This document shows, in pieces, positions 18,678 through 27,288 of a stretch of DNA of 64,000 nucleotides. The notes below the pieces were generated by a model. That model ran no database searches. It saw nothing but the letters and a program-made list of their open reading frames with translations, and was not told the DNA's origin. This stretch comes from DATFVA01 sp963815785 (GTDB taxonomy: Bacteria; Bacteroidota; Ignavibacteria; Ignavibacteriales; Ignavibacteriaceae). The position numbers were made by a program, and so were the translations under genes. The stretch is taken from the NCBI GenBank assembly GCA_963815785.1, contig CAWFHZ010000010.1, positions 228,345 through 292,344 of the forward strand, in the 5' to 3' direction. The number at the start of each line of letters is the position of its first letter. The stretch's first letter is position 1.

Positions 18678-20194
18678 ATTTCACCTTTTTCAATTTTTAT
18701 TTTTACCCGGTTGTTTGTGGAATCCAGACTATAAGATTTTTCCCATATTTTTTTTGCCTGGTCTTTATTTCCCAATTTAAAGGTTATATCACCCAAATGT
18801 TCAAGCATTACTGAACTTTCTCCGCCTGCTTTTATTGCCTGCTCTATATAATCTTTTGCTTTCTGATATTCACCAAGTTTAAAATAAACCCAGCCAATAG
18901 TATCCAGGTAAGATGAATTCAGAGGTTCTGCTGCAATAGCTATTTCAGCCATCTTTAATGCTTTATCTAATTCTATTCCTCTCTCAGAAAGAGAGTACGC
19001 GTAATTGTTATTTACAAGAGCATTTGTTGAATCAATGCTTAAGGCTTTTTCATAGGTGCTGTCGCAGGCATCCCAGTTTTCCTCTCCGTCATAAATTAAT
19101 CCAAGCGTCCCAAGAAGATTTACATTATCAGGCGAAAGCAAGAGGGCTTTCTTAAGATATTTTATTGCTTCATCATTCTCTTTCAGCTGATTAAGTGTAA
19201 AACCATAAGCTGAAAGTGCGTTTACATCATTAGGATTAATTTCCACAGCCTTCTTTAAATAGGGTTTTGCTTCACTGCTTCTGTTGCTTTGTGCTAAAGA
19301 TAATCCCAGTATCAGGTTAACTGCAAAATCATCAGGGAAATGTTGAATGGCTTCATCCATCACCTTAATTGCTTCATCATATTTTTTATTATCAAAGTAA
19401 AGTCCTCCCAATCTAATCCACGCCTGTGCATTCCATCCTGCAAGTTCAGTAACTTCCTTAAAATTTTTAATAGCAACCGAATCCTGGTTCTGATTAATTG
19501 CTATTGCTCCCAAATACATTTTAACTTCCCAATCAGTAGTGTCTTTATCTATTTTCTCAAAAAAGTTTTTTGCAACGGGGGTCAAAGATGAATCTTTAAG
19601 AGATTGTACAAAATATGAAACTCCAATTCTTATTTTATCATCAAGAGAAACATCAGATTTGTCAAGTATATAAGAATATTCCTTTGCTGCAGTTTCCCAA
19701 TCTCCTTTGTCCAGATATATCTGTGCTTTCTTCTCTCTTATCTCAGTATCATCGGGATTAAGCTGAAGGAGATCATCTGCTGCACTGATTGCTTTTTCAT
19801 ATTCTTTTGCTTTTGAATAATAATCAACCAGGATTTTATAAAGCGAACTATTTCCGGGATCGATCTTTAACAAATCCTTTATTGTATTTGCCGCTTCATC
19901 AATCTTACCCATTTTTTCATAAAGATCAGCAATTCGGATCAGAACATTCCAGTCAGGACCTATTATTCCCGTGAGTTTCCTGTATATCTTAATAGCGCTA
20001 AGCGGTTTCGAATTTTCATAAATTCTTGCGAGGCGGTAGTACGATGTAAGCGAAGTAGAATCCTGTGCAATCATTTTTTCAAGCACTGCTGCTGCAGAAT
20101 CAAATTGTGACGCACTGGTGTATATATCCGATAATAATGATTTATACTCCAATTGCTGAGGATTCATAGCAACTGATTTCTTAGCATTAAGCAA
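18674..20194 (-). CDS. TPR-repeat protein, main part (frameshifted from the lipoprotein start at 20504)
   Basis: The 506-residue frame is made of about thirteen tetratricopeptide repeats, with recurrent A-x-x-x-G/Y-x-x-L-A/G-x-x-Y and A-x-x-x-x-P patterns. It has no signal peptide of its own because the true start lies in another frame at 20504. Removing one G from the GG pair near 20199-20200 joins YYLGKTPLA to LLNAKKSVAMNPQQ and gives a single lipoprotein of about 610 residues. TPR lipoproteins of this type act as scaffolds for envelope assemblies. The gene is first in an operon with DUF4292 and envC-like genes, which implies an outer-membrane or cell-wall role. Confidence 0.75.
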   Translation of the reverse strand: MLNAKKSVAMNPQQLEYKSLLSDIYTSASQFDSAAAVLEKMIAQDSTSLTSYYRLARIYENSKPLSAIKIYRKLTGIIGPDWNVLIRIADLYEKMGKIDEAANTIKDLLKIDPGNSSLYKILVDYYSKAKEYEKAISAADDLLQLNPDDTEIREKKAQIYLDKGDWETAAKEYSYILDKSDVSLDDKIRIGVSYFVQSLKDSSLTPVAKNFFEKIDKDTTDWEVKMYLGAIAINQNQDSVAIKNFKEVTELAGWNAQAWIRLGGLYFDNKKYDEAIKVMDEAIQHFPDDFAVNLILGLSLAQSNRSSEAKPYLKKAVEINPNDVNALSAYGFTLNQLKENDEAIKYLKKALLLSPDNVNLLGTLGLIYDGEENWDACDSTYEKALSIDSTNALVNNNYAYSLSERGIELDKALKMAEIAIAAEPLNSSYLDTIGWVYFKLGEYQKAKDYIEQAIKAGGESSVMLEHLGDITFKLGNKDQAKKIWEKSYSLDSTNNRVKIKIEKGEI

Positions 20195-20504
20195 CGCCTA
20201 GAGGAGTCTTTCCAAGGTAATAATAATTCTTTGCCAGTGAATAATATATTCCTGCACTTGTATCATACTTCAAAGCATTCTGAAAATCGAGAATTGCATT
20301 TGGATAATCTCCCTTGGTTTCAGAGATGGCTCCATTTATAAAATACTCCATAGCTTTATTTTTCGCTTCGGAAGGATTTGTTGCTTCGGTTAAAGGTTCT
20401 TCGTTCTGGATTTCTTCATCATTACCGGTTACTTGTTTTGTTGAAGAACATCCTATTAGTAAAAAGCTAAATATTATAGTAATCAGCAAATAAATTTTTA
20501 TCAT
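20187..20504 (-). CDS. N-terminal lipoprotein start of the TPR protein (frameshifted)
   Basis: The 105-residue frame contains a lipoprotein signal peptide with lipobox LLIGC (Cys about 19), an acidic linker, and one and a half TPR units (AMEYFINGAISETKGDYPNAILDFQNAL and AGIYYSLAKNYYYLG). The frame ends in a short out-of-frame tail LGVA. It overlaps the 18674-20194 frame by 8 nt, and the TPR register continues there after a one-base correction. It is therefore the 5' end of that gene rather than a separate small lipoprotein. The divergent ATP-grasp gene starts 151 nt away. Confidence 0.7.
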   Translation of the reverse strand: MIKIYLLITIIFSFLLIGCSSTKQVTGNDEEIQNEEPLTEATNPSEAKNKAMEYFINGAISETKGDYPNAILDFQNALKYDTSAGIYYSLAKNYYYLGKTPLGVA

Positions 20505-20606
20505 AGTTTCCAGGGTTAATTTTGGAAAAATATTGCTCTCATCATTTAATTACAAGGCACATGAAGTTGATCTATATTACTTAATCATCTCTTAATAAGT
20601 GTTTTC

Positions 20607-20637
20607 TTGCGTACAAATATACTAAACTATATCTTTG
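20607..20637 (+). promoter_or_regulatory. Candidate Bacteroidota-type promoter for the ATP-grasp gene
   Basis: TTG at 20607-20609 and TATCTTTG at 20630-20637, separated by 20 nt, match the -33 TTG and -7 TAnnTTTG elements described for the primary sigma factor of Bacteroidetes. Transcription would begin a few bases before the GAGGGA ribosome-binding site at 20649-20654. Whether this lineage uses that consensus is an inference. Confidence 0.35.
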
Positions 20638-20655
20638 CAAAAACTTTTGAGGGAA

Positions 20656-21573
20656 ATGGAAACTTACGATTTTGCTTTAGCTTATGTATGGGAATATGAC
20701 ACTGATTTTATTGAATTAGTTGAAAAAAAATTCCACAATGCCGGGTTATCTACATTTATAATATCAGAGCATAATATTAATGAGGTTCTGGACAAAATTT
20801 TTCAACGGAAACTTCATTTTAAATTTTACCTCGATCGCGCCTGGGACGTTGAAGAAAAATTTGAAAAACTTGGTAAAATATTAACGCGGCGAAAATGCAT
20901 CCTGTTGAATCCTTATAAGAATGTACTTCACGCAATTGATAAAGCAAGTATGCATCTGGAGTTTATTACAGCAGGATTGCATGTTCCTTATTCAATAATA
21001 ATACCTCCGCATTGTGAAAATGAAGATGTTTTTATTTCGGTTGAAGATCTTGCAAAACTTGGGAGACCTTTTATTATTAAACCCTGCAATACAACCGGTG
21101 GCGGAGTTGGCGTGGTTACCGGAGCAGAAACTCTAAGGGAAGTTCTTAATGAACGAACCACAAACTCTGAAGATAAATATTTAATTCAGCAAAAAATTTA
21201 TCCTAAAATGCTTGATGGAAAGAGAGCCTGGTTCAGATCATTCTGGGCATTTGGTAAAGCTATTCCTGTTTGGTGGGATGATCAGACTCATTTATATGAA
21301 CCACTGAAAGCTGAAGAGTACAAACAATTCAAGCTGCGAAAACTGCGTACTATCACAAAAGAAATTGCGCATATCTCTTCACTCGATTTTTTTTCAACGG
21401 AAGTTGTTTTAACCGAAGAGGATAATTTTCTTGTAATTGATTACGTAAATGATCAATGTGACATGAGAATTAAATCAAAACACTATGATGGAATTCCGGA
21501 TAATATCGTGGATGAAATAATTAAGAATATGCTTAAATATGTTGTTAACTTTAATTCGCCTCAAATAAAATGA
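20656..21573 (+). CDS. ATP-grasp domain protein of unknown substrate
   Basis: The 305-residue protein (start taken at ATG 20656; an in-frame TTG at 20635 lies inside the candidate promoter) has an ATP-grasp fold. RPFIIKPCNTTGGGVGVV supplies the ATP-contacting lysine and glycine-rich loop, YLIQQKIYP the adenine-binding hinge, and EVVLTEEDNFLVIDYVNDQCDM the magnesium-binding acidic and Asn residues. The N-terminal about 100 residues form a pre-grasp domain with two Rossmann-like strands. ATP-grasp enzymes ligate a carboxylate to an amine or thiol via an acyl phosphate; the substrate is not evident. The next gene overlaps it by 4 nt, so the two envelope proteins that follow are probably coexpressed. 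Confidence 0.75.
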   Translation: METYDFALAYVWEYDTDFIELVEKKFHNAGLSTFIISEHNINEVLDKIFQRKLHFKFYLDRAWDVEEKFEKLGKILTRRKCILLNPYKNVLHAIDKASMHLEFITAGLHVPYSIIIPPHCENEDVFISVEDLAKLGRPFIIKPCNTTGGGVGVVTGAETLREVLNERTTNSEDKYLIQQKIYPKMLDGKRAWFRSFWAFGKAIPVWWDDQTHLYEPLKAEEYKQFKLRKLRTITKEIAHISSLDFFSTEVVLTEEDNFLVIDYVNDQCDMRIKSKHYDGIPDNIVDEIIKNMLKYVVNFNSPQIK

Positions 21574-21986
21574 ATAGTAGAAATTCAATTTTTTTAATAA
21601 TCATTTTGCTAACCGCTGTTTTAGCTTTCGGAATTTACAATTATCTCATAAGTATTTACGAAGTAATTTATACAGCAGATCCTCCGGAATTGTTTGCTGA
21701 TAATAAGTCCATTACAATAATAAGCGCCGTACCTGTTAACGCTTTGGGATGGAAAGCTTTATTTCGAAATGTTGATGTTGATTTTGAAATCTCTCAGGGA
21801 AAAGAACTGGTCGAAATTGTAAAACAGGATAACCCAAATGGGAGGCTCATTCTCAAATCAAAAAATTTACCTGGTGAAGTTCAGATAATTGCCGCATCCC
21901 GGTTTTCCTTATTACCCACTCTAATTACTGTTAAACTAAAACCAAATCTTGTTGAAGTAAAACATGAAGTAAATGGAATAATGTGA
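21570..21986 (+). CDS. Membrane-anchored periplasmic protein of unknown function
   Basis: The 138-residue product has one N-terminal membrane segment (FLIIILLTAVLAFGIYNYLI, residues 8-27) followed by a 110-residue beta-rich domain. The domain is regularly built of short strands such as ITIISAVPVNALGWKALF and GRLILKSKNLPGEVQIIAAS, resembling a small immunoglobulin-like or PPC-like domain. I do not recognise the family. It overlaps the ATP-grasp gene by 4 nt (ATGA) and is followed 46 nt later by an outer-membrane protein gene, so the three may act together. Confidence 0.65.
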   Translation: MNSRNSIFLIIILLTAVLAFGIYNYLISIYEVIYTADPPELFADNKSITIISAVPVNALGWKALFRNVDVDFEISQGKELVEIVKQDNPNGRLILKSKNLPGEVQIIAASRFSLLPTLITVKLKPNLVEVKHEVNGIM

Positions 21987-22032
21987 AAGAATTGCTATAT
22001 TTGCAATAGGAAGAAATCTGTTTAGAGGAACT

Positions 22033-22806
22033 ATGAAAAAAATATTATTACTGAGTCTGATAATCATAGTATCACAAATTATCTGTTTTGCACAGGGAAC
22101 AGCCGGTGAAAATGCAAAATTCGAGTATAGAACTTTGATTGATATGCCAACTGCCGGGATACTTGAAAAGGGATATGTTGGTTCAACAACAGACGTACTT
22201 CCAAATGGTGTGGTTATAGAAAAACTTGAAGTGGGAGCATTCGATAATGTAAGCTTTGGAATTTCTTACGGCGGTTCCAACCTAATTGGTGAAGGTGAAA
22301 TTAACTGGTACAAACTGCCCGGGGTTAACATACGTTTCAGATTATTTAACGAAGCTATCACATTTCCAGCAATTTCAGTGGGTTTTGATTCCCAGGGAAA
22401 AGGAATTTATCATGATTCCTCCGGCAGATATGATATAAAATCCCCGGGATTCTATGCCGCAGCTAGTAAGAATTTTGCTTTCCTTGGATACTTAAGCCTT
22501 CATGCAACTGCAAGTTATTCTCTTGAATCCAAAGATGGTGATAATTTTATCGATTTGTACTTTGGTGTTGAAAAAACTTTGGGGGGTTCCCTTTCTTTAA
22601 TAGCTGAATATAATTTTGCGTTCAATGACAATCAGACTAAGTATTTCGGAAGTGATAACGGTTACCTGAACGCAGGAATAAGGTGGTCTCTTGGTACAGG
22701 TTTTACTTTGGAATTTGATTTGAGAGATTTGCTGGACAACAAAAGGCTGAATCCAACCATAGCAGACAGAGCACTCAAAATAGAATATATTAAATCAATC
22801 TTTTGA
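22033..22806 (+). CDS. Outer-membrane beta-barrel protein (YjbH-like)
   Basis: This 257-residue protein has a clean signal peptide (MKKILLLSLIIIVSQIICFAQ) and then about ten amphipathic strands, with Gly/Tyr-rich turns such as NVSFGISYGGSNLIGEGEINWY and FYAAASKNFAFLGYLSLHATASYSL, and ends with phenylalanine as expected for a barrel inserted by the BAM complex. The LIDMPTAGILEKGYVG opening resembles the start of YjbH-type proteins. A ribosome-binding site (AGAGGAA) precedes ATG 22033. Its role is unknown; neighbouring genes suggest a link with the ATP-grasp protein. Confidence 0.7.
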   Translation: MKKILLLSLIIIVSQIICFAQGTAGENAKFEYRTLIDMPTAGILEKGYVGSTTDVLPNGVVIEKLEVGAFDNVSFGISYGGSNLIGEGEINWYKLPGVNIRFRLFNEAITFPAISVGFDSQGKGIYHDSSGRYDIKSPGFYAAASKNFAFLGYLSLHATASYSLESKDGDNFIDLYFGVEKTLGGSLSLIAEYNFAFNDNQTKYFGSDNGYLNAGIRWSLGTGFTLEFDLRDLLDNKRLNPTIADRALKIEYIKSIF

Positions 22807-22978
22807 TTTAATATTTAAGTTTTGTAGTGTATTGTATACAAACAAATCTAGTATTCTGTACATCACACATTAAATGAAACTTTTTATCATTTAATTTTGT
22901 CTATTATATAGAAATTTAACCCTTTAATCAGGCTTGATTTTTGCGCATATTAAAGAGGTTTTTTACGGAGGATTAATC

Positions 22979-24208
22979 ATGAAAAATTTTACTCACATAT
23001 TTGTACTCTTGTTTGTAACGGGAATTTTATTCACCGGATGTTATACTCAGCTTGCAACAAGAGACCGGGATTATTCAGATCGGGGTAATCCAAATGTAGG
23101 CAATGACAATACCTATCAGGACCAGAATCAGGATTATGCTTACGATGATACTTCTCAGTATTATGATGATTCCACTGCATATTATGATGATAGTTCGGGA
23201 TATGGAAATAATGAGGATAATTATAACAATGATAATAGCTATTATGATCGTGGTTATAATTCACCATATTATTATGATAGTTTTTATTCCAGCTATCCAT
23301 CATATACAAGATATTTTTGGGGTTATCATCCTTCAATAGCAGTAGGATTATCCTGGAACAGCTGGGATTATAATTCCTTCTTCTATGATCCATTTTATTG
23401 TGGATACTGGTCAGGATGGAATTATCCGGGTTACTGGCATTGTCTCCCATTCAATTATTATTATCCTTCCCCCTGGTTCTTTAGTTATAATTATTATTAC
23501 GGTGGCGGATATCCGTCTTATACACATTATTATACTTCACGCGAACGAACAAGGGATATGAACAGAATAAGAAATCTGGATGGATTAAGAAACGGTGGTG
23601 GAAGAAATCCTGTTTCAGTAATTGGAACGAGAAATTCAGGAAGAAATATAACAGAGCGCAAAAGAGAAGATACCAGAATTTCAACGCGGAATGGAACTTC
23701 AACAGGAAGATTTACTGATAAAAATGTAAGAGGAAATACATTAAGAGATAAAAACTCGACCAGAATCCGTACGGAAAAAGAAAAAATAAAAAGAGATTCG
23801 GAAAGAAAATCTTCACGTGAAAATGTTGATAGAACTAAAAGAACATTTCCTCCCCGGTACACCACTCCTCCAAGGAAAAATAGCAGAGGTGAAACAAGAA
23901 AATATAATCAAAGAATAGTTCCTAATGATAAAAGAGAGAGATCACCAAATATTGAAAAAAGAAATAGTGAAAGAATAAGACCACATAATTATAATCCTAA
24001 GGATCGACAATATTCACCTCCTAGAAGAGATGGTAATACCAGAAATTATGCGCCGCCTAAAAGAGAAAGCTCACAAAATCATTATACTCCGCCGCAAAGA
24101 AATTCTTCACCTCCACGTTCATATTCGCCACCACAACGGAATTCAAATCCGCCTTCCAATAGTGGAAACAGGTCTGGTGGAAATAGTTCTGGAAGAAGCA
24201 GAAGATAG
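22979..24208 (+). CDS. Tyr/Asp-rich lipoprotein with Arg/Pro-rich disordered tail
   Basis: I start this gene at ATG 22979 because a GGAGGA ribosome-binding site lies at 22967-22972 and the resulting 409-residue protein begins with a lipoprotein signal peptide (lipobox LFTGC followed by YTQL). The next 170 residues are dominated by Tyr, Asp, Asn and Ser, with repeated YYDDS units and many SYY and YYGG pairs. From about residue 180 the composition switches to Arg, Ser, Asn, Thr and Lys, and the last 60 residues contain a repeated SPPQRN/YSPP motif. It looks like an intrinsically disordered surface lipoprotein of unknown role. It is followed 11 nt later by a smaller lipoprotein of similar design. 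Confidence 0.7.
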   Translation: MKNFTHIFVLLFVTGILFTGCYTQLATRDRDYSDRGNPNVGNDNTYQDQNQDYAYDDTSQYYDDSTAYYDDSSGYGNNEDNYNNDNSYYDRGYNSPYYYDSFYSSYPSYTRYFWGYHPSIAVGLSWNSWDYNSFFYDPFYCGYWSGWNYPGYWHCLPFNYYYPSPWFFSYNYYYGGGYPSYTHYYTSRERTRDMNRIRNLDGLRNGGGRNPVSVIGTRNSGRNITERKREDTRISTRNGTSTGRFTDKNVRGNTLRDKNSTRIRTEKEKIKRDSERKSSRENVDRTKRTFPPRYTTPPRKNSRGETRKYNQRIVPNDKRERSPNIEKRNSERIRPHNYNPKDRQYSPPRRDGNTRNYAPPKRESSQNHYTPPQRNSSPPRSYSPPQRNSNPPSNSGNRSGGNSSGRSRR

Positions 24209-24219
24209 GAGACATTCAA

Positions 24220-24732
24220 ATGAAAAAAATAATTTCTAAAATATTATTCCTTGTAATTATCTCATTCGGTTTAACAGGATGTTATACAATTGTCTGGAGT
24301 CCTGATTCAGAATTCCCGACTGAGCAAAATTCAGATAATAGTACAATTTATTACGGTGATAATTATTATGGAGATTACTACTACTTTTATGATTCTCCTT
24401 GGTGGTATGATTATGCACCACCTGTATCTTCCCGTCCAATAACAGGTTCCAGGGATGAAAATCAAAATATTGAAACTCCAAGAAATAATGATGGCAGAGG
24501 TACCCCTACACGGGATATCGATTTAAGACCACCCGCAAAGGTTACTACTCCTCCTGAGAATAAAGATAATGGAAATACAAATAAATCTGGAGATTCTTCA
24601 GGTTCAGCAGTCCGGAATTCTTCATCAGATTCTAACTCCGGATCGACAAACAGCAGACAAAATACTTCAGGTAACAGCAACCCGGTTCGGAATAATGACG
24701 GCGGGAGAAATTCTAACAGCGGAAGGAAATAG
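24220..24732 (+). CDS. Small Tyr-rich lipoprotein with Ser/Asn-rich tail
   Basis: The 170-residue product has a lipoprotein signal peptide with lipobox GLTGC followed by YTIV. A Tyr/Asp-rich segment (TIYYGDNYYGDYYYFYD) is followed by a Pro/Thr/Asn/Ser-rich low-complexity tail. The mature start GCYT is the same as in the upstream lipoprotein at 22979, and both switch from an acidic, aromatic segment to a polar disordered tail, so they are probably paralogues or functional partners. No enzymatic motif is present. It is followed 2 nt later by the PorV-like gene, so the three are cotranscribed. Confidence 0.65.
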   Translation: MKKIISKILFLVIISFGLTGCYTIVWSPDSEFPTEQNSDNSTIYYGDNYYGDYYYFYDSPWWYDYAPPVSSRPITGSRDENQNIETPRNNDGRGTPTRDIDLRPPAKVTTPPENKDNGNTNKSGDSSGSAVRNSSSDSNSGSTNSRQNTSGNSNPVRNNDGGRNSNSGRK

Positions 24733-24734
24733 CA

Positions 24735-26174
24735 ATGAAAGGCTTAACCTCAGTTTTCTCAAAGCTTTTATTTTTATTATTAATTATAATTGGTTCATCT
24801 CTTGTCTATGGTCAGAATGTAAATGATGCTTTAAGATTAGGTTTACCCGGTTTAGGAGCAAATGCAAGAGCTTTAGGAATGGGAAATAGTTATATAGGAT
24901 TAAGTGACGATGCATCTGCTGCATATTTTAATCCTGCCGGTTTTGGTTTATTAAAAAGGATGGAATTTTCAGGAGGATTACAATATACTAACTTCGGTAA
25001 CAACGCAACTTTTATGAACCAGGCAACCGATTATTCAAACAGTTCAACTACATTAGATAGATTAAGTTTTGCTTTCCCTTTCCCTACAATGCGTGGTAGT
25101 CTTGTGTTTGGATTATCTTACCATACTACCAAAGATTTAACCGGCACTCTTAAATTTGATGGATATAATCCTGGCCGAACATCCATGATTCAAAACCTGC
25201 TTAATACGGATATCCCGTACGATTTATTTTTAACTGATGAAAATAATAATACTATAATAAATGGCAGTTTAAATCAGAGTGGAACTATACTAAATTCTGG
25301 AGCTATACATAACTGGACTTTTTCCGGTGCAGTAGAAGTTTATCAAAATGTCTTTATTGGAGCCAATTTAAATATCATTTCCGGAAGTTATGAATCTAAT
25401 AATGATTATTACGAGGATGATACTCATAATGTTTATCAGGACACTACAGCTACCGGTGAACCATCAACTATTGATTTTCAAACTTTCTATTTGAACAGAA
25501 TACTGAACTGGGACCTTTCCGGCTGGGATGCGAAAGTAGGTTTTCTTTATCAGTTTAATCAATACGCAAGGTTTGGAGCCACTGTTCAGTTCCCAAAAAC
25601 ATTTACAGTAAAAGAAAAATTTAATGTTGATGGAAGCAGCACATTCGGTACAGGAACTATTTATAACCTGGACAGATCAAAATATAGCGACCAGGTTCAA
25701 TATGATGTTGTAACTCCGTTTTCTCTTGGTCTTGGATTCTCAACAAACTATAAGGGATTTATTTTCAGTGTACAAGGTGAATTAACTGACTATTCTCAGT
25801 TAAAATTTGATAGTCCGGGAGACGGTTTATCAGTTCAGTATATAGCTGAACAGAATAAAAATATAAAAGACTTATTGGGAAGCGTAGTGAATTATAATCT
25901 TGGTGTTGAATATACAATCGCTCCTTTAGGCATTCGGTTAAGAGGCGGTTATATGGCTCAGCCTTCTCCATACAAAGGTGATCCTTCTTCTTACGATCAC
26001 CAATATGTAACGGGCGGAATAGGATTTCTTGCAGGCGAAACAATTGGGTTAGATCTGGGTATTGCACATGGCTGGTGGAAAGATTATGGAGATAATTACG
26101 GCGTAAATGTTTCAAGAACTTATCAGGATGTAACCGTAAACAAACTAATTTTGTCTGCAACCTACAGGTTTTAA
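24735..26174 (+). CDS. PorV/OmpP1/FadL-like outer-membrane protein
   Basis: The 479-residue protein has a signal peptide ending SSLVYGQ. The mature start has LGLPGLGANARALGMGNSYIGLSDDASAAYFNPAGFGLL, the hallmark of PorV/UPF0164 and FadL-type barrels, whose N-terminal hatch lies in the pore. The remainder is a 14-strand-like barrel ending TYRF. In type IX systems PorV binds the C-terminal signal of cargo proteins during sorting; homologues with other roles are numerous in this group, so the PorV function is only suggested. It forms an operon with the two disordered lipoproteins and ends at a strong terminator (26201-26230). Confidence 0.8.
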   Translation: MKGLTSVFSKLLFLLLIIIGSSLVYGQNVNDALRLGLPGLGANARALGMGNSYIGLSDDASAAYFNPAGFGLLKRMEFSGGLQYTNFGNNATFMNQATDYSNSSTTLDRLSFAFPFPTMRGSLVFGLSYHTTKDLTGTLKFDGYNPGRTSMIQNLLNTDIPYDLFLTDENNNTIINGSLNQSGTILNSGAIHNWTFSGAVEVYQNVFIGANLNIISGSYESNNDYYEDDTHNVYQDTTATGEPSTIDFQTFYLNRILNWDLSGWDAKVGFLYQFNQYARFGATVQFPKTFTVKEKFNVDGSSTFGTGTIYNLDRSKYSDQVQYDVVTPFSLGLGFSTNYKGFIFSVQGELTDYSQLKFDSPGDGLSVQYIAEQNKNIKDLLGSVVNYNLGVEYTIAPLGIRLRGGYMAQPSPYKGDPSSYDHQYVTGGIGFLAGETIGLDLGIAHGWWKDYGDNYGVNVSRTYQDVTVNKLILSATYRF

Positions 26175-26200
26175 TTATTCATATTGATAGAATATTTCAG

Positions 26201-26230
26201 GCATCTTATCTTTCGGTAAGATGCTTTTTT
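26201..26230 (+). terminator. Rho-independent terminator after the PorV-like gene
   Basis: A GC-containing stem, GCATCTTA (26201-26208) paired with TAAGATGC (26217-26224), with up to two additional pairs closing a TTTC loop, is followed directly by six T residues (26225-26230). It lies 26 nt after the PorV-like stop and 20 nt before the rsgA start, so it separates the two transcription units. Confidence 0.85.
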
Positions 26231-26240
26231 ATTTTTAAAT

Positions 26241-26253
26241 AGGAGAACCTATT
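26241..26253 (+). promoter_or_regulatory. Ribosome-binding site and ATT start of rsgA
   Basis: AGGAG at 26241-26245 lies 5 nt before ATT at 26251-26253. In this frame a TAA at 26236-26238 rules out any start further upstream, and the next conventional start (TTG 26329) is inside the conserved OB-fold. The site therefore supports initiation at ATT. Confidence 0.6.
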
Positions 26254-27207
26254 AAAGGAATAGTTTTAAGAGCCGAGAGCAAAGACTTTTATATCTGGAA
26301 TGAAGAAAAAAATCAGGTCATTCGAGGTTTGCTTCGGGGTAAATTCAAAAAAGATTATAATCTTAAAAAAGATAAATTATATTTAACCGATATTGTGGTC
26401 GTGGGTGATGTTGTTGAATTCGATTTAAACAAAGATGGAACGGGCTCAATTTACAGGATTGATGAAAGAAGAAATTATCTGTCAAGAAAATCTCCCCGAT
26501 TAAAAGGTGCAGGATACCGCGGAGAGAGACTTGAGCATGTAGTTGCTGCAAATATTGATGAATTATATATAGTAAGTAGTGTTTATAATCCGGCTTTTAA
26601 TAATAAAGTTATTGACAGGTTTCTTGTTACTGGTGAAAGTTCTAAAATAAATGTAAATATTATTATTAATAAAATGGACCTCGATACAGAAAATCTGTTT
26701 GGAGAATGGCTTGAATTATACAAATCTTTAGGCTATAAAGTTTATTCAACAAGTGCAAAAAAAGAAACCGGAATGAAAGAATTGAAATCTGATCTGACTG
26801 ATAAAATCAGTTTGTTCTGGGGTCATTCCGGGGTAGGAAAATCTTCTTTGCTGAACAAACTGTTTCCATCATTAAATTTAAAAACAGGAATCATCAGTTC
26901 ATTCACAGATAAAGGTAAACACACAACTGTTACTGCTGAGATGATTCAGGTTGAAACCGGAACATGGATAATTGACACCCCGGGAATAAGAGAAATAGAA
27001 CCATATGGAATGAAAAGTGAAGATCTTTGCCATTATTTCCCCGAATTTCTTCCCTATAATAATGACTGCAGGTTTAATACCTGTACACATAACCATGAAC
27101 CGGGTTGTGCTGTTTTAGCCGCAGTTGAAAATGAAATTATCTCACCAATCCGCTATGAGAGTTATCTTAGAATGCTGGATACAGTTGAGGATGATATTAT
27201 ATTCTGA
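26251..27207 (+). CDS. rsgA: Ribosome small-subunit-dependent GTPase A (RsgA/YjeQ), apparent ATT start
   Basis: The protein has the three RsgA parts. An N-terminal OB-fold reads KGIVLRAES...RGLLRGKFKKD...VVVGDVVEF; only initiation at ATT 26251 (preceded by AGGAG at 26241) includes its first strand. The circularly permuted GTPase domain has G4 NKMD, G5 STSAKKETGM, G1 GHSGVGKSSLLNKL and G3 DTPGIRE, in that order. A C-terminal zinc finger has CRFNTCTHNHEPGC. RsgA hydrolyses GTP while helping late 30S ribosome maturation in the cytoplasm. Total length from ATT is 318 residues, close to the family norm, against 292 from the first TTG. It is followed by menF after 81 nt. The call is firm; the start is inferred. 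Confidence 0.92.
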   Translation: MKGIVLRAESKDFYIWNEEKNQVIRGLLRGKFKKDYNLKKDKLYLTDIVVVGDVVEFDLNKDGTGSIYRIDERRNYLSRKSPRLKGAGYRGERLEHVVAANIDELYIVSSVYNPAFNNKVIDRFLVTGESSKINVNIIINKMDLDTENLFGEWLELYKSLGYKVYSTSAKKETGMKELKSDLTDKISLFWGHSGVGKSSLLNKLFPSLNLKTGIISSFTDKGKHTTVTAEMIQVETGTWIIDTPGIREIEPYGMKSEDLCHYFPEFLPYNNDCRFNTCTHNHEPGCAVLAAVENEIISPIRYESYLRMLDTVEDDIIF

Positions 27208-27288
27208 TTAATACATAGCGCACAAAACAAAATTGATATTGAGAATTTTTTATCTGAAATTTATATTTATCAAAAAATTTGAATCTTA

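Noticed and set aside
23031..23450. Minus-strand frame opposite the Tyr-rich lipoprotein
   Set aside because: It is an artefact of the repetitive Tyr/Asp codons on the other strand.
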